Positions 29,381 through 39,507 of a DNA stretch of 64,000 nt are shown here, piece by piece; the stretch's first letter is position 1; every line of letters starts with the position of its first letter. Position numbers and translations under genes: made by a program. The stretch is from Smithellaceae bacterium (lineage in GTDB: Bacteria; Desulfobacterota; Syntrophia; Syntrophales; Smithellaceae), in contig JAUYFM010000015.1 in assembly GCA_030690945.1 (NCBI GenBank), forward strand, positions 1 to 64,000, written 5' to 3'. The notes below the pieces were generated by a model. That model was not told the DNA's origin. It worked only from the letters and a program-made list of their open reading frames with translations, and did not search any database.

Positions 29381-29409
29381 TTGACCGCATATATTTTTTG
29401 CATTATAAG
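29381..29409 (+). promoter_or_regulatory. Sigma-70 promoter of adk
   Basis: TTGACC (29381-29386), a 17-base spacer, TATAAG (29404-29409): 10 of 12 consensus bases. Predicted start near 29416, 38 bases before the adk ATG. Confidence 0.75.
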
Positions 29410-29453
29410 CCCCGCAGTTTAAAACATCGGATATTTAATCCTGGAGGAAAAAA

Positions 29454-30101
29454 ATGAGACTAATATTATTAGGCGCGCCGGGCGCCGGCAAGGGTACAGT
29501 GGCAAAATTATTGACGGAATTTGATGGTTCCGTGCAGATATCCACAGGCGATATTTTACGCTCCGCCGTAAAAGAAGGAACTGCCTTGGGCAAAAAAGCC
29601 AAGGACTATATGGATCGGGGAGACCTTGTGCCTGATTCACTGATTATGGAAATTATGGAAGCACGGCTTCAGGAGCCGGATTGTCAGAAGGGATTCATTC
29701 TGGACGGTTTTCCCCGAACGATTCCACAGGCGGAAGATCTGGCCAAACTACTCGCCAAGCTGAATATTAAACTGGACTTTGTTGCCAATCTGGATGTGCC
29801 GCGTGACGTCATTTTGGATCGTCTGACGACGCGCAGAACCTGCTCGAACCCGACCTGTCAGGCGATTTATAATATCAAAAGCAATCCGCCGAAAGAAGAC
29901 GGCACTTGCACGCTGTGCGATCATCAGACTATTCAGCGTGATGACGAAACAGAAGAGGCCATAACCAATCGTCTGGAAACATACAACCTGAAAACCGCGC
30001 CACTGATCGGTTTTTATGGAAAAATAGGCATGCTGAAAACTTTCCTGTCACTCAGCTCCAAAGATACGGTTGCCGATATTAAAAAAGCCTTGAAGGCTTG
30101 A
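29454..30101 (+). CDS. adk: Adenylate kinase with zinc-binding lid
   Basis: Interconverts AMP + ATP and 2 ADP. 215 residues: GAPGAGKGT at 8-16, GDILR, GFILDGFPRT at 80-89. The LID domain holds four cysteines, C130-x4-C135 and C152-x2-C155, the zinc-ligand set of Gram-positive and many deltaproteobacterial enzymes that E. coli Adk lacks. A GGAGG site precedes the ATG. The helicase gene starts 15 bases after the stop. Confidence 0.97.
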   Translation: MRLILLGAPGAGKGTVAKLLTEFDGSVQISTGDILRSAVKEGTALGKKAKDYMDRGDLVPDSLIMEIMEARLQEPDCQKGFILDGFPRTIPQAEDLAKLLAKLNIKLDFVANLDVPRDVILDRLTTRRTCSNPTCQAIYNIKSNPPKEDGTCTLCDHQTIQRDDETEEAITNRLETYNLKTAPLIGFYGKIGMLKTFLSLSSKDTVADIKKALKA

Positions 30102-30116
30102 ATCCTCAATAACTAA

Positions 30117-32084
30117 ATGATTGAGTATGAAAAAGAGCTGAATCCGGAACAGTATCGCGTTGTCACAGAAGAAGGCGGGCCGCTTCTTGTTCTTGCAGGA
30201 GCAGGAAGCGGTAAAACGCGGACACTGATCTATCGGGTGGCCCATCTGCTGGAATCCGGTGTCTGCCCCGAAAATATTCTGCTTGCGACCTTCACCAATA
30301 AAGCTTCCCATTCCATGCTGAATCGTGTGGAAAGTCTTCTTCAGTCTTACACCGGAAAAATTATGGGCGGGACGTTTCATTCCATCGCCCATCGATTTCT
30401 CAGAAGCTACGCTTTTCGTCTGGGCTACAACAATAGTTTCTCCATCGTTGATAGCGAGGATGCCCGCCAAGTTATTGCGTCAGCGATGACCGACTTAAAG
30501 ATCGACACCAAGCTCACTAAATTCCCCAAAAATAATATTCTCGCGGAAATGATCAGCTTGACGATGAATACTCAAAGCACATTGGAAGAGGTGATCTTTA
30601 ACCGATACCCGTTCTTTATGCACTTAAGCCCGGAAATACATCAGATTGCCAGTCTCTATCAGCAGAAAAAGAAAGATCTCAACGTGATGGACTTTGATGA
30701 TCTGCTTAACAACTGCCGTCGCTTGCTTCATGAAAATCCCGATATTCTGCAAACGCTTTCCCAGCGATTTCATCACGTTCTGGTGGATGAATATCAGGAC
30801 ACAAATATCATTCAAGCCGATATCGTTGATCTGCTGGCCTCCGGCCATCGTAACTTGATGGTTGTGGGGGATGATTCGCAAAGCATTTATGCTTTCCGCG
30901 GCGCCAATTTCAGCAACATCATCCATTTTCCGGAGCGCTATCCCGACTGTAAAATATTCAAACTGGAGACCAACTATCGCAGTACGCCGGAAATACTGCA
31001 CTTGGCCAACCTGAGTATCAATAATAATGAAAATCAGTTTCCCAAAGAGCTGAAAGCAGTTCGCAACAAGGGGATGAGGCCGGTCATTGTTTCCGCGCAA
31101 AATGTTTTAAAACAGGCGGACTTTGTTGCACAGCGGATTACTGAATTGACCCGCAGCGGCGTGCCTTACAGCGAAATAGCGGTGCTTTACCGGGCGCATT
31201 ATCATTCGATGGAAGTGCAGATGGAATTTGTAAGGCGTGATATTCCTTTCGACATCCGCTCCGGCATCCGCTTTTTTGAGCAGGCGCATATCAAAGATGT
31301 AACATCTTACATGCGAGTATTGGTCAACCCGCAAGATGAACTGGCCTGGCGCAGGCTTTTGATGATGTATCCCAAGGTGGGCAAAGTCACGTTTGAAAAA
31401 CTATGGCGCTATCTGGTCAAGCAGGATAATCCGCTCGAAGCGATATTGACCAATGAGTTTCTCAAAGCCGTGCCCAAGTCGGCGCAGGCAGGTATTCAAC
31501 AATGTCAAAAGACGTTGCTCTTTTTGCTTGAACTTGATCTTCCCGATCGAATACCGGAAAGAATTATAGAGATATTATTGAACGAAGGTGATTACCGGAC
31601 TTACATGCAGGATAATTATTCCGACGCATCCGCCCGTGAAGATGACTTGATTCAGTTGGGAAACTTTGCAGCCAAGTTTGAGCGGATGGATGACTTTCTA
31701 AACGAACTGGCTTTGCTCACTAACATGTCCAAAGAGGAAGAAAAAGAAGACCGTCAAGAAGACAAGGTAATCTTAAGCACGATTCATCAGGCTAAAGGCC
31801 TGGAATGGTCTTATGTCTTTCTGATCTGGTGCGCTGACGGCATGATTCCCCTGCAGCGGGCGCTTAAGGAACCGGGCGGCGAAGAAGAAGAAAGAAGGCT
31901 TTTTTATGTGGCCGTGACCCGCGCTAAGGATCAACTTTATCTTAGTTACCCCATACTTGATTATTCGCGGTCCTCAGGCACGCTTACGCTCAACCCGTCG
32001 CGCTTCATCAGCGAAATAGCGCCGCTGTCTCTAAAAGACGAACAGCGCCCATTTGAACAATGGACGCTGTTTGATGATTATTAA
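30117..32084 (+). CDS. UvrD/PcrA/Rep-family superfamily 1 DNA helicase
   Basis: A 3'-5' DNA helicase of 655 residues. Motifs in order: LNPEQYRVV (Q motif), AGAGSGKT (27-34), TFTNKAS, GTFHSIAHR, DEYQDTN (about 224-230), GDDSQSIYAFRGA, LETNYRS, TIHQAKGLEW, VAVTRAKDQLYL. It lacks the Tudor-like C-terminal tail of PcrA/UvrD that contacts RNA polymerase, so it is closer in length to Rep or the short deltaproteobacterial UvrD-type helicases. No SD is visible; it is probably coupled to adk. Convergent with aspS 18 bases away. Confidence 0.93.
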   Translation: MIEYEKELNPEQYRVVTEEGGPLLVLAGAGSGKTRTLIYRVAHLLESGVCPENILLATFTNKASHSMLNRVESLLQSYTGKIMGGTFHSIAHRFLRSYAFRLGYNNSFSIVDSEDARQVIASAMTDLKIDTKLTKFPKNNILAEMISLTMNTQSTLEEVIFNRYPFFMHLSPEIHQIASLYQQKKKDLNVMDFDDLLNNCRRLLHENPDILQTLSQRFHHVLVDEYQDTNIIQADIVDLLASGHRNLMVVGDDSQSIYAFRGANFSNIIHFPERYPDCKIFKLETNYRSTPEILHLANLSINNNENQFPKELKAVRNKGMRPVIVSAQNVLKQADFVAQRITELTRSGVPYSEIAVLYRAHYHSMEVQMEFVRRDIPFDIRSGIRFFEQAHIKDVTSYMRVLVNPQDELAWRRLLMMYPKVGKVTFEKLWRYLVKQDNPLEAILTNEFLKAVPKSAQAGIQQCQKTLLFLLELDLPDRIPERIIEILLNEGDYRTYMQDNYSDASAREDDLIQLGNFAAKFERMDDFLNELALLTNMSKEEEKEDRQEDKVILSTIHQAKGLEWSYVFLIWCADGMIPLQRALKEPGGEEEERRLFYVAVTRAKDQLYLSYPILDYSRSSGTLTLNPSRFISEIAPLSLKDEQRPFEQWTLFDDY

Positions 32085-32102
32085 GATACGTTTCGCCCGA
32101 CT

Positions 32103-33878
32103 TTAGACAATAATCTTTAAAGATAGTTCCATCAACTGCTCGATACTGACCTTCGACGGCGCATCGGACAACAGACAGGCTGCTTTTTGTGTTTTCGGGA
32201 AAGCAATCACGTCACGAATCGATTCCGTCTTTGTCATAATCATGGTGAGCCGATCCAGACCGAAGGCCAGGCCTCCGTGCGGGGGCGCCCCGTATTCGAG
32301 AGCATCCAGCAGAAAACCAAATTTCAGCTTAGCTTCATCGTCGCTCAATCCCAGCGCGCTGAAGACTTGCGCCTGCACGTCTTTGCGATGAATACGAATA
32401 CTACCGCCTCCGATCTCCGAGCCGTTGAGCACCAGGTCGTAGGCTTTGGCTCTCACTTTTCCGGGATCGGTGGTCATCAGAGGCAGGTCTTCGATAAACG
32501 GCGATGTGAAGGGGTGATGCGTGGAAACAAAACGTTTGTCCGTTTCCGAATATTCCATCAGCGGAAATTCTGTAATCCAGGTGAAGGCCAGAGCTTCAGG
32601 ATCAATCAAATTAAGCTTCTTGGCCAGATTGATGCGTAGATTGCCCAACGAGTCATGAACAACCTTTGCTGTGTCTGCGACAAAGAAAATAACATCGCCT
32701 TCTTTAGCATCCATCGTCTGACCGATTGCGGAAACTTCGGCAGGTTGGAGGAATTTAAAAATGGGGGACGTCCAATCGGTCGCGTTGACTTTTGCCCAGG
32801 CCAGTCCTTTAGCACCGTAAATGGCGACAAAATCTTTCAGACCATCAAGATCCTTTCGTGACAGGCTTGCGGCGTTTTCGGCCTTGATGGCTTTAATAAG
32901 TCCGCCGGAAGCTGCGACTTCCGCAAACAGTTTGAAACCGGAGTCTTTCACGATTGCGGTGAGATCCACAATTTCCATGCCGAAACGCACGTCGGGGTTA
33001 TCTTTGCCGTAACGGCTGATCGCGTCGGCGTAGGTCAGTCTGGGCAAGGGAAGCGAAAGCTCCCTGCCCATGCAGGCTCTGAATATTGTTGCCATCAGGC
33101 CTTCCATCATTTTCATAATATCTTCTTCCGTGATGAAGGACATCTCAACATCAATCTGTGTGAATTCGGGTTGGCGGTCGGCGCGCAAATCTTCGTCGCG
33201 GAAGCATTTTACAATTTGAAAATAGCGGTCGAATCCGGAAACCATCAGCAGTTGCTTGAATATCTGCGGGGACTGGGGCAGGGCGTAAAACATGCCTTTG
33301 GATACGCGGCTGGGTACCAGATAGTCACGCGCGCCTTCCGGGGTGCTTTTCGTGAGAAAAGGCGTTTCGACTTCGATAAATCCATTATCTTCAAAATAAT
33401 GACGGGTTGCCGAAGCCAGACGACTGCGCAGAAACAGGTTCTGCTGAATGGCCGGACGGCGTAAATCCAGGTAGCGATATTTGAGTCGGATATTTTCCGA
33501 GATTTCTTCATCATCGAAGGAGAAGGGTGGTGTTTTGGATTCGTTCAAGATTTCCAATTCGGAAATGACGACTTCCACCTGGCCGGTAGCAAGCGCCGGA
33601 TTGTCCATCCCTTCCGGTCTTTTGCGTACTTTGCCTTTTACCGCCAGGACGTACTCGCTGCGGATTTTATGCGCTTCACCGTGAACGGTTTCGCCCGCTT
33701 CCGGATTGAAAACAATCTGGACAATTCCTTCGCGATCGCGCAGATCGACGAAAATCACGCCGCCATGGTCGCGCCGGCGATGCGCCCAGCCCATTAAAAT
33801 TACTTCTTTGCCGTCATCGACACTGGTTAAGCTCCCGCAATAATGCGTTCTTTTGTCTTTTGTAATAAATTGGCTCAC
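32103..33878 (-). CDS. aspS: Aspartyl-tRNA synthetase
   Basis: Class II synthetase, 591 residues, bacterial type with GAD insertion. N-terminal OB-fold anticodon domain ([20 protein letters not shown]), motif 2 [18 protein letters not shown] and motif 3 [13 protein letters not shown]. Length suits the bacterial AspRS/AsxRS type. Whether it is discriminating or also charges tRNA-Asn cannot be told without an asnS/gatCAB search. Second gene after hisS (7-base gap). Confidence 0.97.
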   Translation of the reverse strand: MSQFITKDKRTHYCGSLTSVDDGKEVILMGWAHRRRDHGGVIFVDLRDREGIVQIVFNPEAGETVHGEAHKIRSEYVLAVKGKVRKRPEGMDNPALATGQVEVVISELEILNESKTPPFSFDDEEISENIRLKYRYLDLRRPAIQQNLFLRSRLASATRHYFEDNGFIEVETPFLTKSTPEGARDYLVPSRVSKGMFYALPQSPQIFKQLLMVSGFDRYFQIVKCFRDEDLRADRQPEFTQIDVEMSFITEEDIMKMMEGLMATIFRACMGRELSLPLPRLTYADAISRYGKDNPDVRFGMEIVDLTAIVKDSGFKLFAEVAASGGLIKAIKAENAASLSRKDLDGLKDFVAIYGAKGLAWAKVNATDWTSPIFKFLQPAEVSAIGQTMDAKEGDVIFFVADTAKVVHDSLGNLRINLAKKLNLIDPEALAFTWITEFPLMEYSETDKRFVSTHHPFTSPFIEDLPLMTTDPGKVRAKAYDLVLNGSEIGGGSIRIHRKDVQAQVFSALGLSDDEAKLKFGFLLDALEYGAPPHGGLAFGLDRLTMIMTKTESIRDVIAFPKTQKAACLLSDAPSKVSIEQLMELSLKIIV

Positions 33879-33885
33879 AAAACGA

Positions 33886-35148
33886 TTACCTCTCTTTTAA
33901 AATATTCGTAACAGCCTCAAGCAGATGATCCAGAGGCAGGCTTTGCTGATTTTTTGTGCTCATGTTGCGTAACTCGGCACGATTCTCTTCTATTTCCTTG
34001 TCTCCGAAAATCAATGTGTAGGCGCTGTTTAATCGATCAGCACGTTTCATCTGACTTTTCAGACTTTTATCGGCGTAGTCCATCGCAGCGCAAATCCCCG
34101 TGTGGCGCAACTTCTGAGTCAGGCCAAAGGCGATTTTCTGCGCACGCAAACCTAGTGCGGCAATGTATAGATCGGTTCGATACGGATTTTTATCGGTTGG
34201 CGGAAGGCAGGCAATGAGTCGTTCCATCCCGATGCCAAAGCCGATGCCGGGGACGTCGGGGCCGCCCAGAAAACTGACCAGGCCGTCGTAGCGACCTCCA
34301 CCCGCCAGGGAGTTCTGCGCGCCCAGCGCGCCTGATTTCACTTCAAAGGCGGTCTTAGTGTAGTAATCAAGTCCCCGCACCATTTTCGGGTTAACCGAAT
34401 ACGTTAAATTAAGATCGTCCAGACAGGATTTAACTGCGGAAAAATGATCTTCACATTCGGCGCAAAGGTAATTTAATATTTGAGGTGCACCGGCAATTAT
34501 AGAAGAACAGGATTCTACCTTGCAATCAAAAACACGCAGCGGGTTGGTTTTGATGCGCCTCTGACAGTCCGGGCAAAGCGATTGATCTACGTCCTTTAAA
34601 TAATCCACAACCGCGCTTGAAAACAAAGGACGGCAGGCCTTGCAGCCCAGGGAATTTATTTCCAGAGATAATTCGTTAAGCCCCGCAGAGGTTAGAAAAT
34701 GCATCAGCATGAAGATAACTTCCGCATCGGACTGTGGCTTATCATCCCCGAATAATTCTACGTCAATCTGATGAAACTGGCGGAAACGGCCTTTCTGCGG
34801 TCTCTCCCGGCGGAACATGGGCCCAAAGGTAAAAAGTTTGGTGACCGGATCGGATGCCGACAGATTGTGCTCAATATAAGCACGGATGACGGATGCTGTG
34901 GCTTCCGGGCGCAACGTCAGAAGTTCGTCATCACGATCGCGGAAGGTGTACATTTCCTTTTCGACGATATCGGTGGTTTCCCCGATACTGCGCTGGAATA
35001 ACGCCGTTTTTTCCATAATCGGCACGCGAATTTCGCAAAAACCGAAGCATTCAAAAATTTTGCGCGCCGTTAATTCCACCCGATGCCAGATTGGCGTGTC
35101 CTGGGGTAGAATATCTTTAATGCCTTTGATGGCTGTAATTTTTTCCAT
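33886..35148 (-). CDS. hisS: Histidyl-tRNA synthetase
   Basis: Class II synthetase of 420 residues: [35 protein letters not shown] (motif 2 region: [19 protein letters not shown]), histidine-A motif [14 protein letters not shown], and [16 protein letters not shown] set the start at 35148: AGGA lies 7 bases upstream, whereas ATG 35154 is only 1 base from it. Two CxxC pairs around residues 169-197 ([15 protein letters not shown]) and another CAEC suggest a zinc-binding insertion, as seen in some HisRS. First gene of hisS-aspS. Confidence 0.96.
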   Translation of the reverse strand: MEKITAIKGIKDILPQDTPIWHRVELTARKIFECFGFCEIRVPIMEKTALFQRSIGETTDIVEKEMYTFRDRDDELLTLRPEATASVIRAYIEHNLSASDPVTKLFTFGPMFRRERPQKGRFRQFHQIDVELFGDDKPQSDAEVIFMLMHFLTSAGLNELSLEINSLGCKACRPLFSSAVVDYLKDVDQSLCPDCQRRIKTNPLRVFDCKVESCSSIIAGAPQILNYLCAECEDHFSAVKSCLDDLNLTYSVNPKMVRGLDYYTKTAFEVKSGALGAQNSLAGGGRYDGLVSFLGGPDVPGIGFGIGMERLIACLPPTDKNPYRTDLYIAALGLRAQKIAFGLTQKLRHTGICAAMDYADKSLKSQMKRADRLNSAYTLIFGDKEIEENRAELRNMSTKNQQSLPLDHLLEAVTNILKER

Positions 35149-35173
35149 AGTCATATCCTAAACAAATCGGTAT

Positions 35174-35202
35174 TTTCTAACACATCGGCCGATGGTTGGC
35201 AA
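35174..35202 (-). promoter_or_regulatory. Sigma-70 promoter of hisS-aspS
   Basis: On the minus strand TTGCCA (35197-35202), a 17-base spacer, TAGAAA (35174-35179). It fits in the 61-base gap after comEC, so the synthetase genes need not depend on comEC transcription. Confidence 0.6.
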
Positions 35203-35209
35203 TTAAATA

Positions 35210-37708
35210 TTATTGTGGATGACGATTAGGGGTCGGTCTTTCCAGCCAGGGGGTGATGTTTATTGTTTTACCATCCGAATATACGGAAATCGCTCCATTC
35301 TGATCTGTCCGGAAAATATCGACTCCGGCGGATGTGTAACGATCAAGGACAGCGGGATGCGGGTGACGGAAGACATTATTTTTGCCGGCGCTGATTATTG
35401 CAAAACGGCAGGAAACGGCGCGGATGAAATCCATGGAACTGGAATGGATGGAGCCGTGATGCGGCACGAAAAGAAGATCGCTTTTCAAGTTTTGCCCGGA
35501 CCTGATCAGAAGAGCTTCAACACGGGCGGCAATATCACCTGTTAGAAGAAAGCTCCTGGTTCCATAGGTTATTTTCATAACCAGAGAAGAATCATTGGTT
35601 TCATCATAGGACGTTCCCTGATTATTTTGAGCCGGTGGAAGTAAAGGCCACAGACATTGGAGATAAACATCGGAAATATTTTCAGGCGTCGATTGCGCGG
35701 ACAGATGCTTTATTTTTATCTTACGATCGGAGATTGTTTTTTCCCAAAGCAGGTACAGATCATCATCCGTTTTCAAACCGGTGCACCATACTTCTTTGAC
35801 ATTAAAGTTATTGATAATGTGAAGCAGTCCCTGAAGATGGTCCGGGTGAGGATGTGTCAGCACGACAATATCAATTTCCCCGATTCTTTGGGAATAAAGA
35901 AACGGCGCGATAACAGATTTGCCCATATCGAATGAACTGTCATGAAAGCCGCCGCCGTCAATCAGCATGTTCGTTCCATGAGGCAATTGAATAAGCGTGG
36001 CTGAGCCCTGTCCGACATCGATAGCCGTTATTTTCAGATCGGTGGAATATTTGTCTTTCACGACAAGATAAGCGGCATCAGCAAGAATCAAGGCCACGGA
36101 AATTAGAAGAGCAGATTTGATCAATAATGGATGACGTGACAGGAAGCCCTTTCGATTATTTTTGTCGCCGGGCGTGATCACCTCAATCAGAAGAAAAATA
36201 AAAATATAGCAAAGCATTATTTCAGCCATATTTGGTTTTGTGAAGTTAAAAGTCGACCAGGATAGGCCCGCCAGCCAGTTGATGATCTCGACGGTGATAC
36301 CGGTAAAAAACGAAGAGGCCTGAATAAGAAAACCGGCAAGCCAAGGTGAGAACAGGGCCGTCAGAATAAAAAACATCGCCAGAGCTAATGTCAGCATGCC
36401 CAGAAGGGGTACCGCGATAAGATTGGCAATTAAGGTTACGGCGGAGACACGGTTAAAGTAAAAGACAATGATGGGCAGCGTTCCCAATGTGGCGGCGGTG
36501 GACACCAGGATAAAAATATAAATCCAGCGAATAAGCGTTTGCAGCCAATGGGGAGCTGACGACAGAAAACCAAATGTTGTGTTGCTGAATTTTGGCACAA
36601 TATACAGAATGGCGAAAACCGCGCTGAAGGATAATTGAAAGGAAATTTCAAAAAGGGATTCGGGGGCAACGATCAGAATGATCAAAGCCGCGCCAAAGAG
36701 CGTATTATAAAGGTCTCTTTGTTTTCCGATCAGTAACGCAAGCAGAAAGGCCAGAGCCATAAGCATTGAACGAAGAACGGTCGTTCCCATTCCGGCGATC
36801 AGGGCGTAAACGATAACCGGAACAAAGGCCGCGGCAGTTGCCATTTTGATGATATTAAATTTGAGCATCAGATATTCTGAAGATTTCAGCAGAAGCAATA
36901 TCAGAAGAAAACTGCCCGCCGCCACCATGCCGATATGCAGTCCGGAAATGGACAGAATGTGAGAGGTGCCGGTTTTGGCGAAATTGTCGCGCACGTCGGG
37001 CGGAATAGCTTTTTGGTTGCCGATGGTCATGGCTTCAATGATTTCTCTTTGAGGGGACGGAGCATTGGCATAAATTAAACGTTTTAAATATAACCGAAAA
37101 GTTTCCAGTTTCAGTTTGATGCCGCTGGCTGCATTGTGCCGAATCAGAACAATACCGGCGCCGTTGGCCACAAAGCCCGAAACATGAATGCCCTGGCGTT
37201 TGAGATAGCGCTCATAGTCGAAGCTTCCCGGATTATGAAAACTCTGGATATTTTTTATTTTAGAATGAAAGCGGATAAAGTCGCCGTATTGGAAACTGAG
37301 ATCGGCTGGAATAACAAGACGGATATTTCCTGTCACAGGGATATAGGAATTATTTTTAATCATTCTTTGGCAATGGACCACCAGAGCATTGTTCGCCGGG
37401 GAAATTTGGTCGTTCGTGAGGACAATGCCCTCAACCGTCAATCGGCCTTGTTCAGCCTGGTGAACAATATGTTGATCGTTATGGACCAGGTATGGTTGTC
37501 TTTGAATATTAAACAATCCGACGACCACCATGAGGCAGAGGATTAAGAGGAAAGAGGCAATATTCCATTTTTGCCGGAGGCTGAACAGTAAGATAAGCAG
37601 GATCGCCAGTGTCCCGCCCAACAAAAGATAGCAGGGCAGGGCGAAAAAATCGCCGATGATGATACCGGCCATCAGAGCGATGAGGGGATACAATAAAGGT
37701 CTGCGCAT
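35210..37708 (-). CDS. comEC: DNA internalization competence protein ComEC/Rec2
   Basis: Inner-membrane channel that takes up single-stranded DNA in transformation. 832 residues in the full three-part layout: N-terminal helices plus DUF4131 OB-like domain (about 1-190), polytopic Competence domain (about 210-510, with GTSHILSISGLHIGM), and a C-terminal metallo-beta-lactamase domain (about 550-800) with DVGQGSATLI, DGGGFHDSSFDMG and THPHPDHLQGL. The lactamase metal ligands look intact, which fits a nuclease role. No other competence genes are nearby, but the PilS/PilR-like pair diverges from the same 109-base gap. Confidence 0.93.
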   Translation of the reverse strand: MRRPLLYPLIALMAGIIIGDFFALPCYLLLGGTLAILLILLFSLRQKWNIASFLLILCLMVVVGLFNIQRQPYLVHNDQHIVHQAEQGRLTVEGIVLTNDQISPANNALVVHCQRMIKNNSYIPVTGNIRLVIPADLSFQYGDFIRFHSKIKNIQSFHNPGSFDYERYLKRQGIHVSGFVANGAGIVLIRHNAASGIKLKLETFRLYLKRLIYANAPSPQREIIEAMTIGNQKAIPPDVRDNFAKTGTSHILSISGLHIGMVAAGSFLLILLLLKSSEYLMLKFNIIKMATAAAFVPVIVYALIAGMGTTVLRSMLMALAFLLALLIGKQRDLYNTLFGAALIILIVAPESLFEISFQLSFSAVFAILYIVPKFSNTTFGFLSSAPHWLQTLIRWIYIFILVSTAATLGTLPIIVFYFNRVSAVTLIANLIAVPLLGMLTLALAMFFILTALFSPWLAGFLIQASSFFTGITVEIINWLAGLSWSTFNFTKPNMAEIMLCYIFIFLLIEVITPGDKNNRKGFLSRHPLLIKSALLISVALILADAAYLVVKDKYSTDLKITAIDVGQGSATLIQLPHGTNMLIDGGGFHDSSFDMGKSVIAPFLYSQRIGEIDIVVLTHPHPDHLQGLLHIINNFNVKEVWCTGLKTDDDLYLLWEKTISDRKIKIKHLSAQSTPENISDVYLQCLWPLLPPAQNNQGTSYDETNDSSLVMKITYGTRSFLLTGDIAARVEALLIRSGQNLKSDLLFVPHHGSIHSSSMDFIRAVSCRFAIISAGKNNVFRHPHPAVLDRYTSAGVDIFRTDQNGAISVYSDGKTINITPWLERPTPNRHPQ

Positions 37709-37817
37709 AAGCAGTACGTCATCTTCATGAAAAAGTTTTCAAATGATTAGCTAAAAAAAATAAAATATTATAAAATCAAAAATAAAGATCAAATCCAAAA
37801 TTATTCGGAAACAAGCT

Positions 37818-39476
37818 ATGCATCAAACCATAGAACAAGACGAAAGAACCTGGCAGAGACTCAAACTGCTGATCTTCAGCAGACTGATTATCCTCTCCAT
37901 ATTTTTACTGGTTACTTTTTTTCTGGGCACGATGAGACCGGTACTCCCCGTTTCGCCGGTGCTCCTGCATTTAATTTATGCTGTTATTATTATGATGTAT
38001 TTTCTGTCGTTAGTTTATACACTGCTTTTAAGAAAAGAAAAGTATTTTAGATATAATATTTATACCCAGTTAATTGCCGATATTTGTCTGATTTCTTTTT
38101 TGGTTTATCTGACAGGCAGTATTGGCAGCAACTATTCACTGCTCTATACATTGGTTATTATCTATTCCGCGATATTTCTGGGCCGAAGAGGCGCTTTGAT
38201 CATTGCCTCCGCTTCCAGCATAGCCTACGGGTTGGTGTTGGATCTTGAATATTTCAACATCATTCCTACCCTTTATTCCACCGGCCGTGATTATTCTGTT
38301 GAAGCAGGCGACGTTTTTGTGAGAATCATCGTTCACATTTTATCGTTTTATATTGTGGCCCTTCTGGCCAGTATTGTTGTCGAACAGGAAAAGAAAACAA
38401 GGTCATTATTGGAAGAAAGAGAGTCGGCTTTTAATCAACTGGATCTCATTTTCCGCAGCATCATTGAATCGGTGGATACCGGTGTCATGACGACCACGCT
38501 ACAGGGTCGGATTAAAACTTTCAATCGGGCGGCTGAGGCAATTACCGGTTTCCAGCTCAAAGCAATAGAAAACCGTCAGATCCAGGAAGTCTTTCCCGCG
38601 TTTAATGTTTTTTTTGACTCTGACACGTTTGATTTTATCAAAAGCAGAAAAGAAGTGAAAATCACCATCAGGGAAGGTGCACAGATTCATTTGGGTTGTT
38701 CGTTTTCACCGTTGAAAGACAAATATGGTAAACAAATCGGCCATATTTTGAACTTTCAGGATTTGACGGAAATCAAGCGCATGGAGGAAAATCTTGAAAA
38801 AAGTAAAAGGCTGGCTTTGATTGGTGAAATGGCCGCCGGTCTTGCCCACGAAATGAGAAATCCTCTGGCGTCGATTACCGGTTCCATCCAGTTGCTGGGA
38901 CAGACCGCAAGGATGGAGGAGACGGACAAGCGGTTGATGCAGATCATTATACGGGGCAAGGATCAGTTGGATAACTTCGTGCGTGATTTTCTCATGCTCG
39001 CCCGTCCTGTTCCAGAAATCAGAGAACCAGTTAACGTTAATGAAGTCATCGAGGATGCTGTGGAAAATATAAAAATATCGAATGAATGGACGGAAGACAT
39101 CAAAATAGTCAGAACATTTTCCGGGCAAAACAAAGCCTGCGCTAATAAAGAACAAATCCGTCAAATTATTCAAAATCTGATGATGAATGCCCTGCAAGCC
39201 ATGGAAGGAACAGGAAATTTATCACTTGAAATCAAAACCGTAAACTTGGAAGATAGAAAAGACTATACCGCAATTAAAGTAACGGATGACGGATGTGGGA
39301 TTGAAGAAAAAGATTTAAAAAATGTCTTTGAACCTTTTTTTACCAATAAGGATAAAGGAACCGGTTTAGGTTTGGCCATCGTCAGCCGTATTGTTGACGG
39401 TTATGGCGGCAAAATAAAAATTGAAAGTCAGATCAATCAGGGCACGTCCATTACGGTTTGGCTGCCCTGTAACTAA
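37818..39476 (+). CDS. PilS-like membrane sensor histidine kinase
   Basis: 552 residues: six helices in the first ~190 residues (32-52, 58-78, 90-112, 118-132, 140-160, 175-195), PAS domain (about 215-310), HisKA with phospho-accepting His in GLAHEMRNPLASI near 345, and HATPase with NLMMNALQAM, DDGCGIEE and GTGLGLAIVSRI. This architecture matches PilS of type IV pilus control and NtrB-like kinases. The response regulator begins 31 bases later. Signal sensed is unknown; in Pseudomonas PilS senses pilin in the membrane. No pil structural genes are in the window. Confidence 0.88.
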   Translation: MHQTIEQDERTWQRLKLLIFSRLIILSIFLLVTFFLGTMRPVLPVSPVLLHLIYAVIIMMYFLSLVYTLLLRKEKYFRYNIYTQLIADICLISFLVYLTGSIGSNYSLLYTLVIIYSAIFLGRRGALIIASASSIAYGLVLDLEYFNIIPTLYSTGRDYSVEAGDVFVRIIVHILSFYIVALLASIVVEQEKKTRSLLEERESAFNQLDLIFRSIIESVDTGVMTTTLQGRIKTFNRAAEAITGFQLKAIENRQIQEVFPAFNVFFDSDTFDFIKSRKEVKITIREGAQIHLGCSFSPLKDKYGKQIGHILNFQDLTEIKRMEENLEKSKRLALIGEMAAGLAHEMRNPLASITGSIQLLGQTARMEETDKRLMQIIIRGKDQLDNFVRDFLMLARPVPEIREPVNVNEVIEDAVENIKISNEWTEDIKIVRTFSGQNKACANKEQIRQIIQNLMMNALQAMEGTGNLSLEIKTVNLEDRKDYTAIKVTDDGCGIEEKDLKNVFEPFFTNKDKGTGLGLAIVSRIVDGYGGKIKIESQINQGTSITVWLPCN

Positions 39477-39507
39477 GGTCGAGTGTCGATAAAAAAGGAG
39501 TAACAGC

